DNA from: Candidatus Evtepia faecavium
GTDB lineage: Bacteria > Bacillota > Clostridia > Oscillospirales > Oscillospiraceae
Reading direction: 5' to 3'
NCBI GenBank assembly: GCA_019115545.1
Contig: DXDK01000065.1
Location: 1 to 45,396 of the forward strand
DNA length: 45,396 nucleotides
Shown: in pieces, positions 26,529 to 35,062 of the stretch
How the letters are laid out: each line of letters starts with the position of its first letter
Numbering within the stretch: the stretch's first letter is position 1
The notes under the pieces: generated by a model
What the model was told of the DNA's origin: nothing
The model's input: the letters and a program-made list of their open reading frames with translations, nothing else
Database searches by the model: none
Made by a program: the position numbers and the translations under genes

Positions 26529-27787
26529 GCTTTGCCCTCCAATACTTCCAGAAAGGCCTCCACCCGGGTGGCCGCCTGGCCCTCCCCGCCGAAGCCCCGG
26601 TCGCAGCTGTCCCCGTCCAGCAGGAGGGTGGGCAGGCCGGCTTCTTCAAACTGCTTCTTGCCCAGCTGGGCGCCCCCCAGGGTGCGCTTGCACCCCCAGT
26701 GGCAGAACCAGATGGCCCCGTCGGCCCCCACGGTGCGGGCCATGTCCAGCCCGGCCTGGATGCGCCGGGTCACCGGGCCGTTGATGGGGGAGTAGACCAG
26801 CCGCCGGGCCATGGCCTCATAGGGCTTTGTGGGGTCTGCTTCGTGGATGCCCTCGTAGCTCATGTCGCAGGCGGCGATCTGCACCCGGGGGTTTTGGGCG
26901 AAGAGCTGCCGCAGAGGGGCCACCCAGTAGGGGGTGGTGTGGATCCACAGGATCTGCTTGCCCTGGGCAGGGGGGGCGGTGGTGATCTCCCGGAGCAGCT
27001 GCCGGGCGTACTGCTCCACCTCCGGCAAACCCAGCAGGAAGTGGAAGGCGGCGGTGCGGAGCAGCTCCGAGGTGAGGTCGCTGAGGACCTGTTTCCCCCG
27101 GCGCTGCTCCAGCCCCCGGCGGAAGAGGTCCATGGTCCGCTGGCTCCGGGCCACCGCCCGGACCAGCTCCCCCTCGTTCACCGGGAGGCCGGTCTGGCGG
27201 GTGAGGAAGGCCCCCATCTCCCGCAGCTGCCCGGCCACATAGTCCACCGCCTGGGGGCAGGGGTCGAAGGGGACGTCCAGGTGGAAGTGGGGCACCTGGT
27301 AAAACTCCGCCATGTGCCGGAAGGTGAGGGCGTTGGCGTCGCAGGCCAGGGAGGTGGAGAGGATGAACCGGGGCTTGGGCATCAGGCCCATCTGGGCCGC
27401 CCCCAGAAAGACCTTGTGATAGGAGCACAGGCTGTTGGGGATGCCCGTGTCCTCGGCCTGGCGGAGGAAGGGCTGCTCGGCCATGGAGCCGGAGAGGTAG
27501 CTGGAGAACCCCTCGCAGGAGTAGGGGTGCAGCCCCTGGAGATGGAGCATCTCACAGGGGACGAAGAGGCTCACCATCACGTTCTGCTGGGGGCGGGCCA
27601 GGCAGTCCACCATGGCCCGGTTCACCAGCTGGAAGAGCATCCCGTCGGAGCGGGAGGCCTTCCGGCCGGTGAGCTTGTTCTTCACCCCGTTGGCCCGGAA
27701 GCCTGCGGTGAGCAGGGCCCGGGCCCGCTGGGGGTTGGTTTGGGAGAGGGCGCCTACCTTGGCGCCGAAGGTTTCCACGAGATTCAT
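26525..27787 (-). CDS. 2-hydroxyacyl-CoA dehydratase / double-cubane cluster protein-like (YjiM/HgdB-type)
   Basis: 420 aa from MNLVETFG; VPCEMLHLQGLHPYSCEGFSSYLSGSM, STSLACDANALTFRHMAEFYQVPHFHLDVPFD, GAIWFCHWGCKRTLGGAQLGKKQFEEAGLPTLLLDGDSCDRG; ATGA overlap with the next gene. Confidence 0.87.
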   Translation of the reverse strand: MNLVETFGAKVGALSQTNPQRARALLTAGFRANGVKNKLTGRKASRSDGMLFQLVNRAMVDCLARPQQNVMVSLFVPCEMLHLQGLHPYSCEGFSSYLSGSMAEQPFLRQAEDTGIPNSLCSYHKVFLGAAQMGLMPKPRFILSTSLACDANALTFRHMAEFYQVPHFHLDVPFDPCPQAVDYVAGQLREMGAFLTRQTGLPVNEGELVRAVARSQRTMDLFRRGLEQRRGKQVLSDLTSELLRTAAFHFLLGLPEVEQYARQLLREITTAPPAQGKQILWIHTTPYWVAPLRQLFAQNPRVQIAACDMSYEGIHEADPTKPYEAMARRLVYSPINGPVTRRIQAGLDMARTVGADGAIWFCHWGCKRTLGGAQLGKKQFEEAGLPTLLLDGDSCDRGFGGEGQAATRVEAFLEVLEGKA

Positions 27788-27819
27788 AGGGGGATTCCTT
27801 TCTGGGGAAAATGGACGCT

Positions 27820-28950
27820 TCACCGGTGGGAGGCATGCTTTCCTCCGGTGCTCAGATTCACCGCCAGGCGCCACAGGAAGCGGAGCATATCCCGGCGCTG
27901 TTCCGGGGGAAGGGCGGCATAGGCTCCCGCCACGGCCAGGGCGCTGTCCACCCAGCCCTGGGAGAGTTCCGACAGGGTGTCCGCCCGGGAGGCGGCCAGG
28001 AGGGAGAAGAACACTTGGGTGAACTCCTCCCGCTCATCTGGGTTCAGGGACTCCACCCAGCCCCGGAAGCCGGCGGCCTCCCGCTCCCCCCGCCGGGAGC
28101 GGTGGGGGAGGGGGACGAAGCCCGTCCCCTTCACCTCCCAGGAGAAGGGGTTGTGCTGCCCCCGGACGCCGCTGCCGTGGCTGCGGATGATTACCGCCCG
28201 GGGGTCCTGGTGGAGGAGAGTCCCCACCAGGGAGGCCTGGGGGACGTAGGTGACGATGCGTTCCGCCAGGTCCTGGTAGGCCCGGGTGCCGGTGAGGTCC
28301 TGGCCAAAGCCGGGGCCGTCGTTGCTGTATACCTGGAGGATCCGCCGGCGGATGATGGGCGGGGCGTGGACGGCGGCCCACACCGCCAGGTTGCCCCCCT
28401 TGGAGTGGCCCCCCAGGCGGAGTTTGCCCGGATACCGCCGGGCCACCTGGACCAGGTATTCCTGGGCCAGCACCTGGGCGGGGACGGCGGAGGCATAGCT
28501 CAGGGCGAAGCACTCCTTCCACCCGGCCAGGGAGTCGTCGGTCCCCCGAAAGGCCAGGAAGAGGGTGCCGTCGGAGAGGCGGTAGGTGAGGGCGGCGAAC
28601 TGGGTGTCCTCCTCCAGCACGCTCTGGCAGCAGCCCAGGGCCAGGGGAGAAAAGCGGGGGCTGGCGGCGGTCTCCGCGACCAGGGTGGGGGTCTCGGTGG
28701 GCATCACCAGGCCCACGGCGTCCCAGTCCGGGTGGAGGACCAGCCGCTCCATGGCCTGGGGGAAGGGGAGCCAGTCCCCGTCCTCCACCCCGGGGAGGAC
28801 CTCCTCCAGGGGGGCATAGGCGCACACCGAGAGGATCAGGTTGTCCACCGGGCAGAAGGGGGCCACCCAGCCGGGAAAGATCCCCCGCCGGCGCAGGTAT
28901 TCCAGGCAGTTTTCAAAAGACACGGGGCGGGCCTCCCTTCGGGCTGACAT
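27820..28950 (-). CDS. DUF2974 / Mbeg1-like alpha/beta-hydrolase
   Basis: 376 aa; LFLAFRGTDDSLAGWKECFALSYASAVPAQVLAQEYL...KLRLGGHSKGGNLAVWAAVHAPPIIRRRILQVYSNDGPGF; GHSKGG nucleophile elbow. Confidence 0.82.
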   Translation of the reverse strand: MSARREARPVSFENCLEYLRRRGIFPGWVAPFCPVDNLILSVCAYAPLEEVLPGVEDGDWLPFPQAMERLVLHPDWDAVGLVMPTETPTLVAETAASPRFSPLALGCCQSVLEEDTQFAALTYRLSDGTLFLAFRGTDDSLAGWKECFALSYASAVPAQVLAQEYLVQVARRYPGKLRLGGHSKGGNLAVWAAVHAPPIIRRRILQVYSNDGPGFGQDLTGTRAYQDLAERIVTYVPQASLVGTLLHQDPRAVIIRSHGSGVRGQHNPFSWEVKGTGFVPLPHRSRRGEREAAGFRGWVESLNPDEREEFTQVFFSLLAASRADTLSELSQGWVDSALAVAGAYAALPPEQRRDMLRFLWRLAVNLSTGGKHASHR

Positions 28951-29008
28951 ACACTTAGACTGGTAGTATACCACAGATCCCCCCGGGAGGGAAGCCCGAT
29001 TCCGGGGC

Positions 29009-29038
29009 AAAAAAAGCCCCCCAGCCGGTGGGGCTGGA
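29009..29038 (-). terminator. Rho-independent terminator of coaX
   Basis: Minus strand CCAGCCCCACCGGCTGGGGGGCTTTTTTT. Confidence 0.78.
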
Positions 29039-29051
29039 GGGAGACGGGCCG

Positions 29052-29840
29052 TCAGTCGGCTTTCCGCCGGCGGCGGTCCTGGTTTTTCTGGTAGAGGTAG
29101 TACAGCCCGTCCAGCAGGAGGTTCTCGTCGATGAGGATCTCCCGGCGGCAGTACTTCTGGATGAGGGCGGCGTTCCCCCCGGTCATCACCACGGTGGCGG
29201 CGGGTTTGGCGGCCTCCTCCATGCGCTGGATCATGCTGTCGATCATGCCGGCGTTGCCGTAGAGGACGCCGGAGCGCATGGCGTCGATGGTGGAGCGGCC
29301 AAAGACGGAGGGGGGCTCCTCAATGGAGATGTGGGGCAGCTCCGCCGCCCGGCCGGAGAGGGCCTCCACGGCGATGCGCACCCCGGGGATGATGGCACAG
29401 CCCTTATAGGTGCCGTCCAGCAGGTAGGAGAGGGTGGTGGCGGTGCCCATGTCGATGACGATGATGGGCTGGGGATACTTCTGCAGGGCGGCCACGGAGG
29501 AGGCGACGATATCCGCCCCCAGCTGGTTGTGGACCTCTGCCAGGATGTTCATCCCCGTCTTCACCCCCGGGCCCACGATCATGGGGCGCACCCCGCTGAG
29601 CTGGCCGATGGCCCCGGCCATGGCGTGGGTCATGGGAGGGACCACGCTGGAGATCACCCCGCCGGTGACCCCGGCGATGTCCGACTGGTAGAGGTGGAAC
29701 ATATCCAGCAGGTCGATGGCCAGCTGGTCCTGGGTTTTGTTCTTGTCGGTTTTCAGGGAGCCGCGGAACCGGAGGGCCCCCTCCGGTGTGTACAGGCCCA
29801 TGGTGGTGGTGGTGTTGCCGATGTCAACGGTGAGGATCAT
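29052..29840 (-). CDS. coaX: Type III pantothenate kinase
   Basis: 262 aa; MILTVDIGNTTTTMGLY...GPGVKTGMNI...IVIDMGTATTLSYL...GCAIIPGVRIAVEALSGRAAELPHI...MTGGNAALI. Confidence 0.96.
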   Translation of the reverse strand: MILTVDIGNTTTTMGLYTPEGALRFRGSLKTDKNKTQDQLAIDLLDMFHLYQSDIAGVTGGVISSVVPPMTHAMAGAIGQLSGVRPMIVGPGVKTGMNILAEVHNQLGADIVASSVAALQKYPQPIIVIDMGTATTLSYLLDGTYKGCAIIPGVRIAVEALSGRAAELPHISIEEPPSVFGRSTIDAMRSGVLYGNAGMIDSMIQRMEEAAKPAATVVMTGGNAALIQKYCRREILIDENLLLDGLYYLYQKNQDRRRRKAD

Positions 29841-29920
29841 CCCGCTGCCCCCTTTGGAAAACAGAGTGGTTTCCTTTATTATAGAGGGCAGGCGGGAAAA
29901 AAGTCAATGGGAAATTGTCC

Positions 29921-31402
29921 TCACAGGATGATGCAGATCAGCCCCCCGGAGCCCTCGTTGATGATCTTCTCCAGGGTCTGCTGCATCTTCTGTCGGGCCT
30001 CCTCGGGCATGTGCTTGAGCTTGGCGGCCAGGTCCTCGTTGATCAGCTCGTGGAAGGAGCGGCCGAAGATGTTGGACTGCCAGATCCGGGCCGGGTCCCC
30101 CTCAAACTCCTGGAGGAGGAAGTCCAGCATATCCGCCGACTGCTTCTCGCTGCCCACAATGGGGGAGACCTCCGCCTGGATGTCCGCCCGGATCATGTGG
30201 ATGCTGGGGGCGGTGGCCCGGAGGCGGACGCCGTACCGGCCGCCCTGCTTGATGATCTCCGGCTCCTCCAGCTTCAGCTCCCCGGCCTCGGGGATGACGA
30301 TGCCGTAGCCCGTGGCCCGGACCTCCTCCATGGCGGCGGCCACCTTTCGGTAGTCGGCCTGGACCTGGGCCAGCTCCTCCAGCAGGCTCAGCAACTCCCC
30401 GTCCCCCTGGATGGGGAAGCCCGTCTGCTGGGACAAGGTCTCGTAGAACAGCCCCCGGGGCAGGTCCAGCCGGGCCTGGCACAGGCCGGTGCCCAGGCGC
30501 AGGGCGGTGACGGCGGCCTCGGTGATGGGCTCCCGCTGGGCCATGGCCTCCACCGCGGGTTTCACGTCCCGGATCCGGTGGAGGCTTCCCATGCCCTCCC
30601 GGATGGTCTGGAAAACCGCGGCCTTGATGGGGTGCTCCCCGGGCAGGGCGTCCACCCAGTCGGGGAGGAAGAGCTGGAGCTCCTCCAGGGGGAACTCAAA
30701 GAGCACCGACTGGAGGATCTCCGTCACGGCCCGCTGGCTCAGGTCCAGGCAGCTCACCGCCAGGCAGGTGACGTTGTGCTCCTCCGCCAGCTGGGCCCGG
30801 AGGGCCTGGGCCTGGTCGCTGTCCGGCCGGGCGGAGTTGAGGAGGATGAGGAAGGGCTTGCCCAGCTCCTTCAGCTCGGCGATCACCCGGCTCTCCGCCT
30901 CCTGGTAGGCCTCCCGGGGCAGGTCGGTGATGGTGCCGTCGGTGGTCACCACGATGCCGATGGTGGAGTGCTCGGCGATGACCTTCCGGGTGCCGATCTC
31001 CGCGGCCTCGGCCATGGGGATCTCCTGGGGGAACCAGGGGGTGTGGACCATCCGGGGCTGGTCGTCCTCCAGCTGGCCCACCGCCCCGGGGACCAGGTAG
31101 CCCACGCAGTCGATGAGCCGCACGGAGCAGGCCCCGCCCCCCTCCACGGCGATCTCCACCGCCTCCTCGGGGACGAACTTGGGCTCGGCGGTCATCACCG
31201 TCCGGCCGGAGCCGCTCTGGGGCAGTTCGTCCCGGGCCCGCTGGCGGCGGAAGGCGTCGTCGATGTTGGGCAGCACCATGGTCTCCATGAAGCGCTTGAT
31301 AAAGGTGGACTTCCCCGTCCGGGCGGGCCCCACCACCCCGATGTAGATGTCCCCCGCCGTGCGCTGGGCGATGTCCTGGTAAATGCTTGTCAGGGTATTC
31401 AT
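29921..31402 (-). CDS. spoIVA: Stage IV sporulation protein A
   Basis: 493 aa from MNTLTSIYQDIAQRTAGDIYIGVVGPARTGKSTFIKRFMETMVLPNIDDAFRRQRARDELPQSGSGRTVMTAEPKFVPEEAVEI... Confidence 0.97.
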   Translation of the reverse strand: MNTLTSIYQDIAQRTAGDIYIGVVGPARTGKSTFIKRFMETMVLPNIDDAFRRQRARDELPQSGSGRTVMTAEPKFVPEEAVEIAVEGGGACSVRLIDCVGYLVPGAVGQLEDDQPRMVHTPWFPQEIPMAEAAEIGTRKVIAEHSTIGIVVTTDGTITDLPREAYQEAESRVIAELKELGKPFLILLNSARPDSDQAQALRAQLAEEHNVTCLAVSCLDLSQRAVTEILQSVLFEFPLEELQLFLPDWVDALPGEHPIKAAVFQTIREGMGSLHRIRDVKPAVEAMAQREPITEAAVTALRLGTGLCQARLDLPRGLFYETLSQQTGFPIQGDGELLSLLEELAQVQADYRKVAAAMEEVRATGYGIVIPEAGELKLEEPEIIKQGGRYGVRLRATAPSIHMIRADIQAEVSPIVGSEKQSADMLDFLLQEFEGDPARIWQSNIFGRSFHELINEDLAAKLKHMPEEARQKMQQTLEKIINEGSGGLICIIL

Positions 31403-31445
31403 AGTCTGTCTCCTCCGTCTGGAACGTTTCCGTTGGGTGCTTCCC

Positions 31446-31474
31446 AGTGTATGCCGCCCCCGGGGAGGATAGAC
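31446..31474 (-). promoter_or_regulatory. Candidate SigE promoter upstream of spoIVA
   Basis: Minus strand GTCTATCC-N13-CATACACT; the -10 fits the B. subtilis SigE consensus CATACAMT. Confidence 0.65.
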
Positions 31475-31506
31475 CGGCCGGCCAGGGCACAAAATCCGCA
31501 CTTTAC

Positions 31507-31540
31507 ATAGATTTAACCACGACAGCAGGATAGATTTAAC
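31507..31540. repeat. Two direct copies of ATAGATTTAAC, 23-bp period, in the divergent spoIVA / Na-Pi transporter intergenic region
   Basis: ATAGATTTAAC at 31507-31517 and 31530-31540. Confidence 0.7.
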
Positions 31541-31629
31541 ATTTCGACGATATGATAGGGAAAAAGAACGGTCGAAACACGGGGAACCGGGGCGCGGGCC
31601 CTGGTGTGGAGAAAGGAGCGTGGGGCAGC

Positions 31630-33396
31630 ATGGAACTGTCCGATCTCATCTCGCTGCTGGGCGGGGTGGCCCTCTTCCTCTTTGGCATGACCCTTATGGG
31701 GGAGGGGCTCAAGAAAGTGGCGGGGAGCAAGCTGGAGCTGGTGCTCTATAAGCTCTCCAGCAGCCCCATCAAGGGCGTGCTTCTGGGCACGGGGGTCACC
31801 GCCATCATTCAGTCCTCCTCGGCCACCTCGGTGATGGTGGTGGGCTTTGTCAACTCCGGCATGATGAAGGTGCGCCAGGCCATCGGCATCGTCCTGGGGG
31901 CCATTCTGGGCACCAGCGTCACCGGCTGGATCCTCTGCCTGTCCGACCTGCAGGGGGGCGCCGGATGGGTCGCCCTGCTGTCCACTGCCACCCTCACCGG
32001 GGTGGTGGCGGTGGCGGGCATCATCCTGCGGATGTTCTGCCACAGCCAGACCAAGCGCCACGTGGGGGACATTCTCCTGGGCTTTGCGGTGCTGATGTTC
32101 GGGATGCAGGCCATGAGCGGCGCGGTGGCCCCCCTTCGGGAGAGCCAGGCCTTTTTGGACCTGCTCACCACCTTCTCCAACCCCCTGCTGGGCATCCTGG
32201 TGGGGATGGCCTTCACCTGCGTTCTCCAGAGCGCCTCCGCCGCTGTGGGTATCCTCCAGGCCCTGGCGGCCACGGGGGCCATCACCTTCGCGGTGGCCTA
32301 TCCCCTCACCATGGGCATCGCCATCGGGGCGGCCATGCCGGTGCTGCTGTCCTCCCTGGGGGCCAACACCAGCGGCAAGCGCACCGCCTTTGTCTATCTG
32401 CTCATCGACGTGCTGGGGGTGGTGATCTGGGGGAGCGTGTTCTACGGGGTGAACGCCGCCGTCCACTTCTCCTTCCTGGAGATGAGCCTGAGCTCCATGC
32501 AGATCGCCCTGCTGAACACCGTCTTCCGCCTGGCCACGGTGCTGGTCCTCACCCCCGTCATCGGCCTGCTGGAAAAGCTGGTCTGCCGCCTCATCCCCAA
32601 CCGGGAGCCCACGGGGCCCGAGGAGGAGGACTTCGACCGGCTGGAGTCCCGCTTCGTCCAGCACCCCGCCCTGGCCCTGGAGCAGAGCCGCCAGGCGGTG
32701 AACAACATGGCCGGGGAGGCCAAGGCCAACCTGGAGGACGCCTTCTACCTCCTCCGGGACTACCAGGAGAAGAAGTTCCAGTTCATCCTCCACCGGGAGG
32801 ACATCATCGACAAGTACGAGGACAAGCTGGGCAGCTACCTCATCCAGCTCACCGGCAAGGAGCTCACCTCCCAGCAGAACAAGGAGGTTACCAAGTACCT
32901 CCACGCCATCGGGGACCTGGAGCGCATCGGCGACCACGCCATGAACATCGCCGAGTGCGCCAAGGAGATCCAGGAGAAGAACGTGGTCTTTTCCAAGGAG
33001 GCCAGCCAGGAGCTGGACGTCCTCTTCGCCGCCGTCCAGGAGATCGTCTACAACGCCATCACGGCCTTCTCCACCAACGACCTGGAGCTGGCCTACCGGG
33101 TGGAGCCCCTGGAGGAGCTCATCGACTCCCTGTGTGACGAAATGAAGCTCCACCACGTGGACCGGCTCCAGCAGGGGATCTGCACCCTCCACCAGGGGTT
33201 CGTGTTCAACGACCTGCTCACCAACTACGAGCGGGTGTCCGACCACTGCTCCAACTTGGCGGTGGCCATGATCGAGCTGGAGTCCGACGCCTTCGACACC
33301 CATCAATATATGATCAGCCTCAAGCAGGCCCGCTCCCACGGCTTTGACCGGTACTATGCCGAGTACCGGCAGAAGTTCTCCCTCCCGGGGGATTGA
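31630..33396 (+). CDS. Na/Pi cotransporter family protein with C-terminal PhoU-like domain
   Basis: 588 aa; MELSDLISLLGGVALFLFGMTLMGEGLKKVAGSKLELVLYKLSSSPIKGVLLGTGVTAIIQSSSATSVMVVGFVNSGMM...; C-terminal helical region with LHAIGDLERIGDHAMNIAE. Confidence 0.95.
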   Translation: MELSDLISLLGGVALFLFGMTLMGEGLKKVAGSKLELVLYKLSSSPIKGVLLGTGVTAIIQSSSATSVMVVGFVNSGMMKVRQAIGIVLGAILGTSVTGWILCLSDLQGGAGWVALLSTATLTGVVAVAGIILRMFCHSQTKRHVGDILLGFAVLMFGMQAMSGAVAPLRESQAFLDLLTTFSNPLLGILVGMAFTCVLQSASAAVGILQALAATGAITFAVAYPLTMGIAIGAAMPVLLSSLGANTSGKRTAFVYLLIDVLGVVIWGSVFYGVNAAVHFSFLEMSLSSMQIALLNTVFRLATVLVLTPVIGLLEKLVCRLIPNREPTGPEEEDFDRLESRFVQHPALALEQSRQAVNNMAGEAKANLEDAFYLLRDYQEKKFQFILHREDIIDKYEDKLGSYLIQLTGKELTSQQNKEVTKYLHAIGDLERIGDHAMNIAECAKEIQEKNVVFSKEASQELDVLFAAVQEIVYNAITAFSTNDLELAYRVEPLEELIDSLCDEMKLHHVDRLQQGICTLHQGFVFNDLLTNYERVSDHCSNLAVAMIELESDAFDTHQYMISLKQARSHGFDRYYAEYRQKFSLPGD

Positions 33397-33441
33397 CAGG
33401 GGTGGTATCCTGAGAGAAAAACCCACAAGGAGGCACCATCC

Positions 33442-34038
33442 ATGGACCTGGACCGTCTGCAGAAAAACCTCACCCGGGCGGGGTTTGCCGTCCACCGCTT
33501 CCCCACGGCGGGGGAGGCCAAGGCCTGGCTCACCCGGCAGTGGAAGGGGAAGACCATCGGCGTCGGGGGCAGCATGACCCTGGAGGGCATGGGCCTGTAC
33601 GAGGCCCTCTCCCAGGAGAACACCGTGTACTGGCACTGGCACACCCCGGGCCAGGCCACCCTGGACCAGGCCGCCCAGGCCCAGGTCTACCTCACCAGCG
33701 CCAACGCCCTGGCAGAGACCGGGGAGCTGATCAACATCGACGGCACCGGCAACCGGGTCTCCGCCGCCCTGGGAGCCCATGAGGTGGTGTGCTACGTGGT
33801 GGGGCAGAACAAGGTGGCCCCCACCCTGGACCAGGCCCTCTGGCGGGCCCGGAATATCGCCGCCCCCCTGAATGCCCGGCGGCTCAAGCGGGAGACCCCC
33901 TGCGCCCAGGGGGAGCTGAAGTGCCACGACTGCAAAAGCCCCCAGCGGATCTGCAACGGGCTCTCCCTCCTCTGGCGCCCCATGGGCGGGGCGGGGGAGA
34001 CGGTGGTGGTCCTGGTGGAGGAGGACCTGGGCTATTGA
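33442..34038 (+). CDS. LUD-domain lactate utilization-like protein
   Basis: 198 aa; AWLTRQWKGKTIGVGGSMTLEGMGLYEAL...LTSANALAETGELINIDGTGNRVSAALGAHEVVCYVVGQNKVAPTLDQALWRARNIAAPLNARRL...CHDCKSPQRICN. Confidence 0.88.
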   Translation: MDLDRLQKNLTRAGFAVHRFPTAGEAKAWLTRQWKGKTIGVGGSMTLEGMGLYEALSQENTVYWHWHTPGQATLDQAAQAQVYLTSANALAETGELINIDGTGNRVSAALGAHEVVCYVVGQNKVAPTLDQALWRARNIAAPLNARRLKRETPCAQGELKCHDCKSPQRICNGLSLLWRPMGGAGETVVVLVEEDLGY

Positions 34039-34067
34039 GCCCGTCCCAACGAAATAGAATGCCCACG

Positions 34068-34105
34068 GGAAGGGCCCGGCTGGATTTTTTCAGCCGGGCC
34101 CTTCC
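34068..34105 (+). terminator. Terminator-like 15-bp perfect inverted repeat downstream of the LUD gene
   Basis: GGAAGGGCCCGGCTG-GATTTTTT-CAGCCGGGCCCTTCC; no U-tract after the stem, so terminator function is uncertain. Confidence 0.5.
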
Positions 34106-34106
34106 T

Positions 34107-34139
34107 CTGACATTTTTTGAAGGGACGGCCCCCTATAAT
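34107..34139 (+). promoter_or_regulatory. Candidate Spo0A-type promoter for spoIIGA-sigE
   Basis: CTGACA-N21-TATAAT with TTTTTTGAA (7/9 to the 0A box TTTGTCGAA) just after the -35. Confidence 0.45.
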
Positions 34140-34172
34140 GGGGGACAGACCCACGGGACCGGGAGGGAGGGG

Positions 34173-35045
34173 ATGCCGTTGACTGTGGTCTACCTGGACG
34201 CCTTCCTGGCCCTGAACTTCGGGGTGAACTATGCCCTGCTGGCCTGCGCCGGCAAGCTGGACGGGGAGCCCCGGGCCCCCGGGCGGATGGCCTTGGGGGC
34301 GGCCCTGGGGGCGGGATACGCCGCCCTGGCCCTGGCCCCGGGGTGGGGCTTTCTGGAGCACCCGGCCTGCCAGGCGGGGGCGGCGGTGGTCATGCTCCTG
34401 GCGGCCTATGGCCGCTCGGAGAAGCTGCTGCGCACGGGAGGGATCTTCCTGGTCCTCTCCTGCGCCTTCGGGGGGCTGTTGCTGCTGCTCTCCCTGGCCC
34501 GGGGGACCCCGGCGGGGCCGGGAGGCCTCCTGGGCCCCGGGCTGGGGATGCGGGGCATCCTCATTGCGGCGGCGCTGTGCTACGGGGTCCTCTCCCTGGT
34601 GCTGGGGCGGCAGTTCACCCACACCCGTACCGGGGGGGAGCTGCAGAACCTCACCCTCTCCCGGGGCCGGCGGACGGTGGAGCTGCTGGCCCTGTACGAC
34701 ACGGGCAACACCCTCCGGGACCCCCTCACCGGCCGGCCGGTGGTGGTGGTGGAGGGGGAGAAGCTCTCCCCTCTCCTGCCGGAGCTGGGGGAGCTGGACC
34801 GCCAGCGCCTGGCCCATCCGGTGGAACTGCTCCGGGACCTCCATGACCGGGCGGGGGCGCTGGGGCTCCAGCTGCTGCCCTACCGGGCGGTGGGGGTGGA
34901 GTGCGGCCTGCTGCTGGCCCTGCGGGTGGACCGGGCCCGGTGGGGCGGGGGAGAGTACCGGGACTGCCTCACCGCCCTGTCCCCCACCCCCCTGTCCGAC
35001 GGCGGGGGATACAGCGCCCTCATCGGAGGGCAGGAGGGAAGCTGA
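34173..35045 (+). CDS. spoIIGA: Sigma-E processing peptidase SpoIIGA
   Basis: 290 aa; [29 protein letters not shown]..., several TM segments, then [26 protein letters not shown] (DTGN aspartyl motif); directly upstream of sigE. Confidence 0.92.
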   Translation: MPLTVVYLDAFLALNFGVNYALLACAGKLDGEPRAPGRMALGAALGAGYAALALAPGWGFLEHPACQAGAAVVMLLAAYGRSEKLLRTGGIFLVLSCAFGGLLLLLSLARGTPAGPGGLLGPGLGMRGILIAAALCYGVLSLVLGRQFTHTRTGGELQNLTLSRGRRTVELLALYDTGNTLRDPLTGRPVVVVEGEKLSPLLPELGELDRQRLAHPVELLRDLHDRAGALGLQLLPYRAVGVECGLLLALRVDRARWGGGEYRDCLTALSPTPLSDGGGYSALIGGQEGS

Positions 35046-35062
35046 ACAAGGAGGGATCCCAT

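Noticed and set aside
24867-26795. 642-aa plus-strand ORF
   Set aside because: Antisense shadow of the dehydratase/activator genes.
29915-31510. 531-aa plus-strand ORF
   Set aside because: Antisense to spoIVA, whose minus-strand product is unmistakable.
31513-33927. 804-aa minus-strand ORF
   Set aside because: Antisense shadow of the Na/Pi-PhoU gene; biased composition and no recognisable domain.
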